A DNA stretch of 64,000 bases from Luteipulveratus halotolerans (GTDB taxonomy: Bacteria > Actinomycetota > Actinomycetes > Actinomycetales > Dermatophilaceae), in the NCBI RefSeq assembly GCF_001247745.1, contig NZ_LAIR01000002.1:1240001-1304000 (forward strand). Reading direction: 5' to 3'. Shown here one piece after another: positions 17,696-26,773 of the stretch. Position 1 is the stretch's first letter. Each line of letters opens with the position of its first letter. The notes under the pieces are model-generated. The model saw only the letters and a list, made by a program, of their open reading frames with translations. It was not told the DNA's origin and did not search any database. Made by a program: the position numbers and the translations under genes.

Positions 17696-18405
17696 GCCAG
17701 CTCACCGCTCCGGTGACCACGCAGCGGGCCGCGCGTCTACCGATCCACCGCCCGGGCCGCGCCGCCGGCGTGTCACGTCCCGCCCGCCTGCGCGTCATCA
17801 CCGGCGAGGAGGTGCGCCGCAGCAACACCGGGTTCGGCGTGCTGTGCGCACTGCTGATGACGGTCGGCCTGCTCGCCGTGCTGCTGCTGAACACCGCTCG
17901 TGCCGAGCAGTCGTTCGCGCTCGGCAGCCTGCAGCAGACCTCCGACCGTCTCTCGGACAACGAGGAGCAGCTGCGCACCGACCTCGCCAACGTCCAGGCG
18001 CCGCAACAGCTGGCGTTGAAGGCACAGGAGATGGGCATGGTTCCCGCCGGCGAGGTCGCCTACGTCCGGACCTCCGACCACAAGGTGCTCGGCGTGGCGA
18101 AGAACGCGACCGGAGCCAGCACCTTTACGGTGGGCACACTGCCGAACACCCCGGCCAGCACGGTGGCCGGCCAGGCCGCATCAGCAGCCGACCGGAGCAT
18201 CGTGGTGGCCAAGCCGACACCGCCCACGCCGGCGACGCCGAACGCCACGGCGAAGCCGACACCCCAGACCGCCCAGAAGAAGTCCGGTGGCCCGAAGGCG
18301 CAGCCCACGCCCACGAAGGTCACCCCGAAGCAGAAGTCGCCGAAGCCGACGACCGGAGCCAAGAAGCCGCAGAGTCAGTCAGCGCGACCGACCAGCACGA
18401 GGTGA
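17692..18405 (+). CDS. ftsL: FtsL-like division protein with long Lys/Pro/Thr tail
   Basis: A 237-residue bitopic membrane protein in the ftsL position. About 45 cytoplasmic residues precede one helix (VLCALLMTVGLLAVLLLNTA, about residues 52-71). A short coiled-coil-like segment with Leu/Gln repeats follows (SLQQTSDRLSDNEEQLRTDL), then APQQLALKAQEMGMVPAGEV, which resembles actinobacterial FtsL proteins. The last 100 residues are a low-complexity tail rich in Lys, Pro, Thr and Ala, predicted to be outside the membrane. FtsL joins FtsQ and FtsB in activating septal synthesis. The ATG overlaps the rsmH stop. Confidence 0.8.
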   Translation: MSQLTAPVTTQRAARLPIHRPGRAAGVSRPARLRVITGEEVRRSNTGFGVLCALLMTVGLLAVLLLNTARAEQSFALGSLQQTSDRLSDNEEQLRTDLANVQAPQQLALKAQEMGMVPAGEVAYVRTSDHKVLGVAKNATGASTFTVGTLPNTPASTVAGQAASAADRSIVVAKPTPPTPATPNATAKPTPQTAQKKSGGPKAQPTPTKVTPKQKSPKPTTGAKKPQSQSARPTSTR

Positions 18406-18409
18406 GCAC

Positions 18410-20404
18410 GTGAGCCAGTCCCGCCGACCGGGTGGACCTACCCAGGCTCGACCCGTCCGGCGGGACCGGCCCACACCTCGCGGACGGTCCGCACCTGCGG
18501 CCCCTCGTCGTCAGCCGACCACGAAGGCCGCAGCCGCCGAGCGCCCACAGCGACCCCGGCCCGCTCGTAAGGCACCGCCCCGGCAGCCGCCGCGTCCGCC
18601 GCGTCGACCGGTCGGCCTCGGTGTCGGCCACCCGCGTCGCCGGGCACGCGTCCTCATCGTCGCGATGCTCTTCGTGTTCAGCATGTTCGCCGTCCAGCTC
18701 GTCCGCATCCAGGGCGTGGACTCCGCGAGCGTCTCGCAGCAGGCGCTCGGCAGCCGCACCAAGCGCGTGGCGATCCCGGCACAGCGCGGCACGATCACCG
18801 ACCGCGACGGGGTGGTCCTCGCTGACAGCGTCGACCGCCGCAACGTCGCGGGCGATGCTGTGGCGATCGCGCAGTACTTCACTCGCGAGAACGGCAAGAA
18901 GGTCGAGCTCGGCCTGCAGGGTGCGGCGGCCAAGATCGCCCCGCTGCTCGGGCTGAAGTCCAGCGATCTGCTGGCGACCCTGCAGAAGGCGCACAAGAAG
19001 GGCTCTCGCTTCACCTACCTCGCCAAGGACGTGTCGCCCACGCAGTGGCGCGCGGTCCAGGAGCTCGATGTCCCCGGGGTCTCGAGCGAGCGGGTCGTAC
19101 GACGGGAGTACCCTCAGGGCACCAGCCTCGGACCGCTCGTCGGCTGGGTCGGCACCAACGGCAAGCCCGGCGGCGGCGTCGAGGCGTTGCAGGAGAAGAA
19201 CCTCGTCGGCACGCCCGGGACGCACATCTACGAGCGTGACCCGAGCGGCCAGATCATCGCCACGGGCGACAACTCCGACACGCCTGCCAAGCCCGGCAAG
19301 GACGTCCGCCTGACCATCGACAACGACCTGCAGTGGTACGCCCAGAACGCCTTGGCGCAGCGGGTCAAGGAGACCAAGGGTCTGTCCGGAGACGTCGTGG
19401 TCATGGAGGCCAAGACGGGCAACGTCCTCGCTGCGGCGTCCTACCCGAGCTTCGACCCCAACGACATGGGCAGCGCCCCGAGCTATCTGCGTCTGCGGCC
19501 GTTCGACGAGGTCTACGAGCCGGGTTCGACGAGCAAGGTCATCACGATGGCCGCCCTCATCGACCAAGGCTACGCCACACCCACCACGCCGGTCACGGTG
19601 CCGCCGACGCTGAGGCGCGCCGGTCGCCCGTTCCACGACTCCGAGAACCACGGCACCGAGCGCATGACGCTGGCCGGAGTGCTCGCGCACTCCTCCAACA
19701 TGGGCACCATCCTCGCGGGCGAGAAGATGCCCGCCGCCCAGCTGCACGCGTACATGACCAAGTTCGGGCTCGGCTCCCGCACGGGTGTCGGCTTTCCGGG
19801 GGAGTCGCGCGGCATCCTCGCCAAGCCGCAGGACTGGAAGGGCGACCAGCGCTACACCGTCATGTTCGGCCAGGGCCTGGCCGGTACAGCCATCCAGCAG
19901 GCGGCGGTCTTCCAGACGATCGCCAACGGTGGCGTACGCATGCCGGTGCGGATGGTCGACAAGGTCGGTGACGGCCACGGCGGGTTCACCGAGCCCGAGG
20001 ACGACCGCAAGCCGCAGCGGGTCGTGTCCACGTCGACCGCCAACCAGCTCACCCGGATGATGCAGTCGGTCGTCAGCGAGGAGGGCACGGCCCACCAGGC
20101 GCAGGTGCCGGGCTACACCGTGGCGGGCAAGACCAGCACGGCCGAGCGGTACGACTCGACGCTGAAGAAGTACAGCGGCACGACCGCGTCGTTCATCGGG
20201 TTCGCACCCGCTGAGAAGCCGGAGCTCGTCGTGGCGGTCACCATCCAGCGTCCACTCGCCGGCACCTACGGTGGTCCGGTGTCCGGTCCGGTGTTCAGCA
20301 AGATCATGTCCTTCGGGCTGCAGCAGCGTAAGGTCCCGCCGTCGGGCAACACCCCCCAGCCGTACCCGTTGAACCAGACCCCACCCGCGACGGAGCAGAA
20401 GTGA
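18410..20404 (+). CDS. ftsI: Septal penicillin-binding protein FtsI (PBP3, class B transpeptidase)
   Basis: A 664-residue class B penicillin-binding protein. It has a long, basic, Pro/Arg-rich cytoplasmic N-terminus (about 85 residues), one transmembrane helix near ARVLIVAMLFVFSMFAVQLV, a dimerisation domain with RGTITDRDGVVLADS, and the transpeptidase domain. Catalytic motifs are SXXK in EPGSTSKVITMA, SXN in AHSSNMG and KTS in VAGKTSTAERYD (KTG in many others). No PASTA domains. It cross-links septal peptidoglycan. GTG 18410 is chosen because GAGGTGAG lies upstream and the frame further left is only the antiparallel of ftsL. murF overlaps its stop (GTGA). Confidence 0.94.
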   Translation: MSQSRRPGGPTQARPVRRDRPTPRGRSAPAAPRRQPTTKAAAAERPQRPRPARKAPPRQPPRPPRRPVGLGVGHPRRRARVLIVAMLFVFSMFAVQLVRIQGVDSASVSQQALGSRTKRVAIPAQRGTITDRDGVVLADSVDRRNVAGDAVAIAQYFTRENGKKVELGLQGAAAKIAPLLGLKSSDLLATLQKAHKKGSRFTYLAKDVSPTQWRAVQELDVPGVSSERVVRREYPQGTSLGPLVGWVGTNGKPGGGVEALQEKNLVGTPGTHIYERDPSGQIIATGDNSDTPAKPGKDVRLTIDNDLQWYAQNALAQRVKETKGLSGDVVVMEAKTGNVLAAASYPSFDPNDMGSAPSYLRLRPFDEVYEPGSTSKVITMAALIDQGYATPTTPVTVPPTLRRAGRPFHDSENHGTERMTLAGVLAHSSNMGTILAGEKMPAAQLHAYMTKFGLGSRTGVGFPGESRGILAKPQDWKGDQRYTVMFGQGLAGTAIQQAAVFQTIANGGVRMPVRMVDKVGDGHGGFTEPEDDRKPQRVVSTSTANQLTRMMQSVVSEEGTAHQAQVPGYTVAGKTSTAERYDSTLKKYSGTTASFIGFAPAEKPELVVAVTIQRPLAGTYGGPVSGPVFSKIMSFGLQQRKVPPSGNTPQPYPLNQTPPATEQK

Positions 20405-21807
20405 TCCCGCTGAGACTGAGTGAGATCGTCGCCATCACCGGCGGAGAGCAGCACGGACACGACGTCCTGGTCGAGGGGGCAGTGGTCACCGACTCGCGCG
20501 AGTGCGGGCCAGGGTCGCTGTACGTCGCCCGGGTGGGCGAGCACGCCGACGGGCACGACTTCGTCCCCGGCGCACGGGCTGCAGGTGCGGTCGCCGTCCT
20601 CGGGACCCGTGTCGTCGACGACGGCCCGACTGTCGTGGTCGCCGATGTGCAGGAGGCGTTCGCGGCACTGGCACGCGGCGTGGTCGACCGCAGCCCCGAC
20701 CTCACCGTCATCGGCATCACGGGCAGCTCCGGCAAGACCTCGACCAAGGACCTGCTCGCGGCCGTGCTGCGTCCGGTCGCCGAGACCGTCGCTCCGGTCG
20801 GCTCCTACAACTCCGAGGTCGGTGTCCCACTCACCGTCTGCCGGGTCACGCCGACCACCCGCTTCCTGGTCGCAGAGATGGGCGCCGACGGCGAGGGGCA
20901 CATCGCCTACCTCACCCGCATCGCGCCGCCGCAGATCGGCGTCGTGCTCAACGTCGGCCGCGCCCACCTGGGCGAGTTCGGCTCGGTCGAGGCCATCGCC
21001 CGGACCAAGTCGGAGATGGTGCAGGCCCTCGCGCCCGACGGGCTCGCGGTCCTCAACGCCGACGACCCCACCGTGCTCGCGATGCGCGACAAGACCCTCG
21101 CCCCGGTCGTCACGGTCGGCAGGTCGGCGGACGCTGACGTCCGTGCCACGGACGTGCAGGTCGACGACCTGGGTCGAGCGAGCTTCGTGGTCGTCACCCC
21201 GGACGGTCGGGCAGAGGTCCGGCTGCGCCTGCTGGGGGAGCACCACATCGGCAACGCCCTGTCGGTGGTCGCTGCCGCGAGGCACCTCGGCGTATCCCTC
21301 GCGGACATCGGCGCAGCGCTGTCGACAGCCGAGGCGGCGAGCCGGTGGCGCATGGAGATGCACGACCTGCCCGACGGCGCGACCCTGGTCAACGACGCCT
21401 ACAACGCCAACCCCGACTCGATGGCGGCCGCGCTGCGCGCCCTCGCGCGGATGGGCGCGGGGGGCCGTCGTACGGTCGCCGTCCTCGGCACGATGCGTGA
21501 GCTCGGCGACGACGCCGAGGCCGAGCACCAGGCCGTCGGAGCCCTGGCCGTCGAGTGCGGCATCGACCGGCTCGTCGTGGTCGGCCCCGACGCCCAGGGC
21601 ATCGTCACCGGGGCCCGAGCAGCCGGCGCCACCGACGCGGCGACCGTCTCGGTGCCCGACGTCGACGCCGCCTATGACCTGCTTCGCAGCGACAGACGCA
21701 GCGGAGACGTGATCCTGCTGAAGTCCAGCAGGGACTCGGGCCTAAGGTTCCTGGGGGATCGCGTAGTCGCGGACGTCGAGTCGACACACACGGAGGGCGC
21801 ACGGTGA
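20401..21807 (+). CDS. murF: UDP-N-acetylmuramoyl-tripeptide--D-alanyl-D-alanine ligase
   Basis: MurF, 468 residues, adds D-Ala-D-Ala to the UDP-MurNAc tripeptide with ATP. Three Mur-ligase domains are visible: N-terminal (ITGGEQHGHDVLVEGAVVTD), central with P-loop GITGSSGKTSTKDLLA and EMGADGEGHIAYL, and C-terminal with LVNDAYNANPDSMAAALRAL, where the Asn-Ala-Asn-Pro motif is typical of MurF. The GTG start overlaps the ftsI stop, and its stop overlaps the mraY GTG. It is a cytoplasmic step in lipid II synthesis. Confidence 0.94.
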   Translation: MIPLRLSEIVAITGGEQHGHDVLVEGAVVTDSRECGPGSLYVARVGEHADGHDFVPGARAAGAVAVLGTRVVDDGPTVVVADVQEAFAALARGVVDRSPDLTVIGITGSSGKTSTKDLLAAVLRPVAETVAPVGSYNSEVGVPLTVCRVTPTTRFLVAEMGADGEGHIAYLTRIAPPQIGVVLNVGRAHLGEFGSVEAIARTKSEMVQALAPDGLAVLNADDPTVLAMRDKTLAPVVTVGRSADADVRATDVQVDDLGRASFVVVTPDGRAEVRLRLLGEHHIGNALSVVAAARHLGVSLADIGAALSTAEAASRWRMEMHDLPDGATLVNDAYNANPDSMAAALRALARMGAGGRRTVAVLGTMRELGDDAEAEHQAVGALAVECGIDRLVVVGPDAQGIVTGARAAGATDAATVSVPDVDAAYDLLRSDRRSGDVILLKSSRDSGLRFLGDRVVADVESTHTEGAR

Positions 21808-22880
21808 GGGCTGTCCTGATCGCTGCCATCATCTCATTGGCAGCATCACTGCTGGGCACCCCAGCATTCATCCGCTTCCTCATCCGGAAGCGGTACGGCC
21901 AGTTCGTCCGTGACGACGGCCCGACGAGCCACCACACCAAGCGCGGCACGCCCACCATGGGCGGTGCCGTCATCATCGGCGCCTCCGTGCTCGCGTACGC
22001 CGGTGCGCACCTGCTCACGTGGACCCCGTTCACCGCCAGCGGTCTGCTCGTGATGTTCCTGATGACCGCGCTCGGCGGTGTGGGCTTCGCCGACGACTAC
22101 ATCAAGATCTCCAAGCAGCGCTCCCTCGGCCTGCGCTCGCACGAGAAGCTCATCGGGCAGACCGTGGTCGCGGTGATCTTCGCGGTGCTCGCGCTGCAGT
22201 TCGAGCGCAAGGGCGTCGCGCCGGCGAGCACGCACATCTCGTTCGTGCGCGACACCTGGTTCAACCTGGCGTTCGGCGGCACGGTGGTCGGCCTGATCCT
22301 GTTCGTGATCTGGGCCAACCTGATGATCGCCGGCACCAGCAACGGCGTGAATCTCACCGACGGCCTCGACGGACTCGCCACCGGTGCGAGCGTGATGGTG
22401 TTCGGCGCCTACGTGCTGATCTCGATCTGGCAGTACAACCAGAGCTGCACCCGCGCACCGAGCCGCGGCTGCTACGAGGTGCGCGACCCGTACGACCTCG
22501 CGCTCGTGGCCGCGTGCGTCACCGGTGCCTGCTTCGGCTTCCTGTGGTGGAACGCCAGCCCCGCCAAGATCTTCATGGGCGACACCGGTTCGCTCGCCCT
22601 CGGCGGTGCGCTCGCCGGCCTCGCGATCACGACCCGCACCGAGCTGCTCGTGGTCATCCTCGGCGGTCTGTTCGTCCTCGAGACGCTCTCGGTGATCATC
22701 CAGGTCGGCTCGTTCAAGACACGCGGCAAACGCGTGTTCCGGATCGCGCCCATCCACCACCACTTCGAGATGCTCGGCTGGAACGAGATCACGGTCGTCA
22801 TCCGGTTCTGGATCATCTGCGGACTGTGCGTCGCGCTCGGCCTCGGCCTGTTCTACGCCGAGTGGGTCGTCGGAGCATGA
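21804..22880 (+). CDS. mraY: Phospho-N-acetylmuramoyl-pentapeptide transferase
   Basis: MraY, 358 residues with about ten transmembrane helices, attaches phospho-MurNAc-pentapeptide to undecaprenyl phosphate to form lipid I. Signatures are HHTKRGTPTMGG near the N-terminus, GFADDYIKISKQRSLGL (the DDX catalytic Asp pair), NLTDGLDGLATG and the C-terminal FRIAPIHHHFEMLGWNE with its HHH motif. GTG 21804 overlaps the murF stop. A 37-base gap precedes murD. Confidence 0.95.
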   Translation: MRAVLIAAIISLAASLLGTPAFIRFLIRKRYGQFVRDDGPTSHHTKRGTPTMGGAVIIGASVLAYAGAHLLTWTPFTASGLLVMFLMTALGGVGFADDYIKISKQRSLGLRSHEKLIGQTVVAVIFAVLALQFERKGVAPASTHISFVRDTWFNLAFGGTVVGLILFVIWANLMIAGTSNGVNLTDGLDGLATGASVMVFGAYVLISIWQYNQSCTRAPSRGCYEVRDPYDLALVAACVTGACFGFLWWNASPAKIFMGDTGSLALGGALAGLAITTRTELLVVILGGLFVLETLSVIIQVGSFKTRGKRVFRIAPIHHHFEMLGWNEITVVIRFWIICGLCVALGLGLFYAEWVVGA

Positions 22881-22917
22881 GCTGCGTCCTCGTTCCGACG
22901 CGTGCGGGGGTCCGGGC

Positions 22918-24426
22918 ATGAGCGCACCGCTCGACCCGTCGTACGAGCCGTTCGGCGGCGTGCGCGACCTGACCCACCGTGACGCCGACTGGTCCGGGCT
23001 GCGCGTGCTGGTCGTGGGGCTCGGCGTCTCCGGCTTCGCCGCTGCGGACGCGCTGCTCGAGCGCGGCGCCGTGGTCAGCGTGGTCAGCCCCGACACCAAC
23101 GACGCGATCGCTGACCGCGCACGCATCCTCGAGGTGCTCGGGGCACGCGTCGTCGCCGGCGAACCGCTCGCGGACGCTGCGCCCGTCAACACCGACCTGG
23201 TCGTGACCTCGCCCGGTGTGCCACCCACCAACCCGCTGCTCGTCGCGTGCGCCGACGCCGGGATCCCTGTCTGGGGCGAGGTCGAGCTGGCGTGGCGGAT
23301 GCGTTCTCGTGAGGGCGCCGCGCCGTGGCTCACCGTCACCGGCACCAACGGCAAGACGACCTGCGTCACCATGCTCGAGTCGATCCTGCAGACGGCCGGG
23401 CTGCGTGCCACCGCTGCCGGCAACGTCGGTCTGCCGATCCTCGAGGCCGTCCTGCACCCCGAGCCGTACGACGTGCTCGCGGTCGAGCTGTCGACGTTCC
23501 AGCTGCACTGGTCGCGCAGCATCTCCGCGCACTCCGCCGTGTGCCTCAACGTCGCCCCCGACCACGTCGACTGGCACGGCTCCTACGACGAGTACCGCCG
23601 GATGAAGGGCCGCATCTACGAGCACGCCCAGGTCGCGTGCGTCTACAACGTGCAGGACCCCCAGACCGAGCAGCTCGTCCGGGACGCCGACGTGGTCGAG
23701 GGGTGTCGGGCGGTCGGCTTCACTCTCGGGCTGCCGGCGCGCTCGATGGTCGGCGTCGTCGAGGACGTGCTGGCCGACCGTGCGTTCGTCGAGCAGCGGC
23801 AGACCTCGGCGGCCGAGCTGTGCGAGGTCTCCGACCTGGCGGTCGACGGCGCGGCGCCGGCGCCCCACTACGTCGCCGATGCGCTCGCCGCCGCGGCCCT
23901 CGCCCGGTCGTTCGGCGTCGCGCCGGCAGCGGTCCGAGACGGGTTGCGCGCCTACCACCCGCAGCCGCACCGTGTACAGGCCGTCGCCACGTTCGACGAC
24001 GTCCGCTACGTCGACGACTCCAAGGCGACCAACCCGCCGGCCGCGCGCGCCTCGCTGACGGCGTACGACCACGTCGTGTGGGTCGGAGGCGGGCAGCTCA
24101 AGGGAGCCGACGTCGACGACCTCGTCCGCGAGGTCGCGCCTCGCCTACGGGGCGCCGTGCTCATCGGTGTCGACCAGCAACAGATCGCAGATGCGCTCGC
24201 CCGACACGCGCCGGATGTGCCGGTGCGACAGCTCGCGAGCACCGACACTGAAGTCATGGACGACGTGCTGCGCGAGGCACACGCGCTGGCTCAGCCCGGC
24301 GACGTGGTGCTGCTCGCACCCGCGGCGGCGTCCAAGGACATGTTCCCCAGCTACGAGGCCCGTGGTGACGCGTTCGCCGCCGCGGTGCGCAGGCTCGCCG
24401 AGGGTGCGGCCGGCAGCAGCACGTGA
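22918..24426 (+). CDS. murD: UDP-N-acetylmuramoylalanine--D-glutamate ligase
   Basis: MurD, 502 residues, adds D-glutamate to UDP-MurNAc-L-Ala. Visible are the N-terminal Rossmann-like domain (VLVVGLGVSGFAAADALLER), the ATP loop TVTGTNGKTTCVTMLE, SAWQ-like AVELSTFQLHWS and the C-terminal YVDDSKATNPPAARASL, the DDSKATN motif diagnostic for MurD. ATG 22918 lies 37 bases after mraY, the only non-overlapping junction in this part of the cluster. Its stop overlaps the ftsW GTG. Confidence 0.94.
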   Translation: MSAPLDPSYEPFGGVRDLTHRDADWSGLRVLVVGLGVSGFAAADALLERGAVVSVVSPDTNDAIADRARILEVLGARVVAGEPLADAAPVNTDLVVTSPGVPPTNPLLVACADAGIPVWGEVELAWRMRSREGAAPWLTVTGTNGKTTCVTMLESILQTAGLRATAAGNVGLPILEAVLHPEPYDVLAVELSTFQLHWSRSISAHSAVCLNVAPDHVDWHGSYDEYRRMKGRIYEHAQVACVYNVQDPQTEQLVRDADVVEGCRAVGFTLGLPARSMVGVVEDVLADRAFVEQRQTSAAELCEVSDLAVDGAAPAPHYVADALAAAALARSFGVAPAAVRDGLRAYHPQPHRVQAVATFDDVRYVDDSKATNPPAARASLTAYDHVVWVGGGQLKGADVDDLVREVAPRLRGAVLIGVDQQQIADALARHAPDVPVRQLASTDTEVMDDVLREAHALAQPGDVVLLAPAAASKDMFPSYEARGDAFAAAVRRLAEGAAGSST

Positions 24427-25673
24427 GCGCATCGAGCACGACCGACCGGCCCGGACCCGTCAGCAGCCCGTGGTCCGTCGAAGGTCTGCGGGCGCGACTG
24501 GAGTCCCCGGTCGCCGCGTACTACATCATCCTGGGCGCCAGCACGCTGCTGGTGGCGTTCGGACTGGTGATGGTGCTCTCTGCATCGAGCGTGACCTCCT
24601 ACCAGGAGAGCGGGTCGTCGTACACCGTCTTCAAGACCCAGGCGATGTACGCCGCGCTCGGGCTCGTCGCCGCCACCGTCGCCAGCCGGATCTCCGTCGT
24701 GTGGTGGAAGCGCATCGCCCTGCCCCTGTTCGCCGTGGCCATGGTGCTGCAGCTCGCGGTGTTCAGCCCGCTCGGCAAGGTCGTCAACGGCAACCGCAAC
24801 TGGCTCGCCTTCGGCGGCTTCAGCATGCAGCCGTCCGAGCTCGGCAAGCTCGCACTGCTCCTCGTCGGAGCCGTCGTCCTGACCCGCAAGCGCACGCTGC
24901 TCGCTCACATGGGCCATGCCCTGGTCCCGTTCGTCCCCATGGCGCTGGCGATGGTGGCGCTGGTGCTCCTCGGCCATGACCTCGGCACCGTGCTCGTGCT
25001 GCTGCTGATCGGTGCGGGCGTGCTGTTCGTCGCCGGGCTGCGCGTGCGCGTCTTCGTGATCCCGGCCGTCGTCGCCGCCCTGGGCGTCCTGGTGCTCGTC
25101 CTCACCAACCAGAACCGCATGGGTCGCATCGACGCCTGGCTCGGCACCTGCGCCGACCAGACCAGGGCGGAGTGCTATCAGAAGGTCCACGGCATGTACG
25201 CCCTCGCCGACGGTGGTTGGTGGGGTCTCGGCATCGGTGAGAGCCGCGAGAAGTGGGACTGGCTGCCCGAGGCGCACAACGACTTCATCTTCGCCATCAT
25301 CGGCGAGGAGCTCGGGCTCCCCGGCACCCTGGTCGTCCTCGGCCTGTACGCCGCGCTGGCGTTCGCCGCGTACCGCATCGTCATCACCAGCAACGACTTC
25401 TTCGTGCGCCTCGCGACCGCAGGCATCATGGTCTGGATCGTCAGCCAGGCGATGATCAACATCGGGTCGGTCACCGGCCTGCTCCCGATCATCGGCGTAC
25501 CCCTGCCCCTGGTGTCCGCAGGTGGGTCGGCGATGGTGACGACCATGCTCGCGCTCGGCATGCTGGTCTCGTTCGCGCGGCACGACCCTGCTTGCCGTGC
25601 CGCTCTCGCTGCCCGTCCCGGCCTCATCCGCCGATCGCTCGCCGTACTGCCCACTCGCAAGGAGAATTCGTGA
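24423..25673 (+). CDS. ftsW: Septal peptidoglycan glycosyltransferase FtsW
   Basis: FtsW, 416 residues, SEDS family with about ten transmembrane helices. It polymerises glycan strands at the septum with FtsI. Typical segments are LVMVLSASSVTSYQESGSSY after the first helix, NGNRNWLAFGGFSMQPSELG (conserved loop), LLPEAHNDFIFAIIGEELG (rendered WLPEAHNDF here) and GVPLPLVSAGGSAMVTTMLA near the C-terminus. A 30-residue cytoplasmic N-terminus precedes helix 1. GTG 24423 overlaps the murD stop; the murG GTG overlaps its own stop. Confidence 0.94.
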   Translation: MSASSTTDRPGPVSSPWSVEGLRARLESPVAAYYIILGASTLLVAFGLVMVLSASSVTSYQESGSSYTVFKTQAMYAALGLVAATVASRISVVWWKRIALPLFAVAMVLQLAVFSPLGKVVNGNRNWLAFGGFSMQPSELGKLALLLVGAVVLTRKRTLLAHMGHALVPFVPMALAMVALVLLGHDLGTVLVLLLIGAGVLFVAGLRVRVFVIPAVVAALGVLVLVLTNQNRMGRIDAWLGTCADQTRAECYQKVHGMYALADGGWWGLGIGESREKWDWLPEAHNDFIFAIIGEELGLPGTLVVLGLYAALAFAAYRIVITSNDFFVRLATAGIMVWIVSQAMINIGSVTGLLPIIGVPLPLVSAGGSAMVTTMLALGMLVSFARHDPACRAALAARPGLIRRSLAVLPTRKENS

Positions 25674-26773
25674 CCGTCCTGTCCTCCGTCGTACTCGCTG
25701 GTGGAGGGACAGCAGGGCACGTCTCGCCCCTGCTCGCCACGGCCGACGCGCTTCGTGAGCGTCACCCCGGCGTCCGCATCACCGTTCTCGGCAGCCGCGG
25801 CGGCCTCGAGGAGCGGCTCGTGCCCGAGCGCGGCTACGACCTGCGCGTGATCCCGAAGGTGGCCTTTCCTCGTCGACCCGACCTCGACGCGCTGAAGTTC
25901 CCGGTCGCACTGCCGCGAGCCGTCCGCCAGACGCGGCGGATCTTCGACGAGGTCGAGCCGCAGGTGGTCGTCGGGTTCGGCGGTTTCGTCTGCCCGCCGG
26001 CCTACCTCGCCGCCAAGGGCCGCATCCCGATCGTCGTCCACGAGGGCAACGCGATCACGGGGATGGCGACCAAGCTCGGCATCCGCTACACCGACCACGT
26101 CGCCAAGACGTTCGAGATCACGCCGCTGCCGCAGGCCCGGCTGATCGGCATGCCGTTGCGACGTCAGATCACGCGCCTGGACCGTGCGGCCGTGCGCCCC
26201 GAGGCGCTGCGCGAGCTCGGACTCCAGGACGGGCTGCCGACGGTGCTGGTGACCGGTGGCTCGCTCGGCGCCCAGCGCATCAACGACTCGTTCCAGGCCA
26301 ACGTCGACCTCCTGCGTCGCGAGGGTGTCCAGGTACTGCACGTCACGGGCCGTGGCAAGGGCTTCGACCCGGGTCCGGGAGAGCCGGGTCAGGCGCCGTA
26401 CGTCGTCCTCGAGTACGCCGACCGCATGGACCTCGCGTACGCCGCGGCCGACCTGGTCGTCACGCGCTCCGGCGGCAACATGGTGTTCGAGACGACCACG
26501 GTGGGGCTGCCCGCGGTCTTCGTCCCGCTTCCCGTCGGCAACGGTGAGCAGCGCCTCAACGCCAAGGCGGTCGTCGACGACGGGGGAGCGGTGCTCGTCG
26601 ACAACGACGACTTCACCCCTGAGTGGGTCGCCGAGCACGTACCCGCGCTGGTCAAGGACCGCCAACGCCTGCAGCAGCTCGCGACCGCTGCTGCGCGGCA
26701 TGGTCACCGTGACGCCGACGAGCAGCTGGTCGACCTCATCGAGGAGGCCGTCGCGGCCGGGGCGGCCCGCTGA
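25670..26773 (+). CDS. murG: Undecaprenyldiphospho-muramoylpentapeptide beta-N-acetylglucosaminyltransferase
   Basis: MurG, 367 residues, a membrane-associated GT28 enzyme that adds GlcNAc to lipid I to give lipid II. The N-terminal glycine-rich loop LAGGGTAGHVSPLLATA, the second glycine motif VVVGFGGFVCPPAYLAA, VTGGSLGAQRIND (start of the C-terminal domain) and the UDP-binding VTRSGGNMVFETTTVGLPAV are all present. GTG 25670 follows AAGGAG by 5 nt and overlaps the ftsW stop by the usual GTGA. The murC ATG overlaps its stop by one base. Confidence 0.94.
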   Translation: MTVLSSVVLAGGGTAGHVSPLLATADALRERHPGVRITVLGSRGGLEERLVPERGYDLRVIPKVAFPRRPDLDALKFPVALPRAVRQTRRIFDEVEPQVVVGFGGFVCPPAYLAAKGRIPIVVHEGNAITGMATKLGIRYTDHVAKTFEITPLPQARLIGMPLRRQITRLDRAAVRPEALRELGLQDGLPTVLVTGGSLGAQRINDSFQANVDLLRREGVQVLHVTGRGKGFDPGPGEPGQAPYVVLEYADRMDLAYAAADLVVTRSGGNMVFETTTVGLPAVFVPLPVGNGEQRLNAKAVVDDGGAVLVDNDDFTPEWVAEHVPALVKDRQRLQQLATAAARHGHRDADEQLVDLIEEAVAAGAAR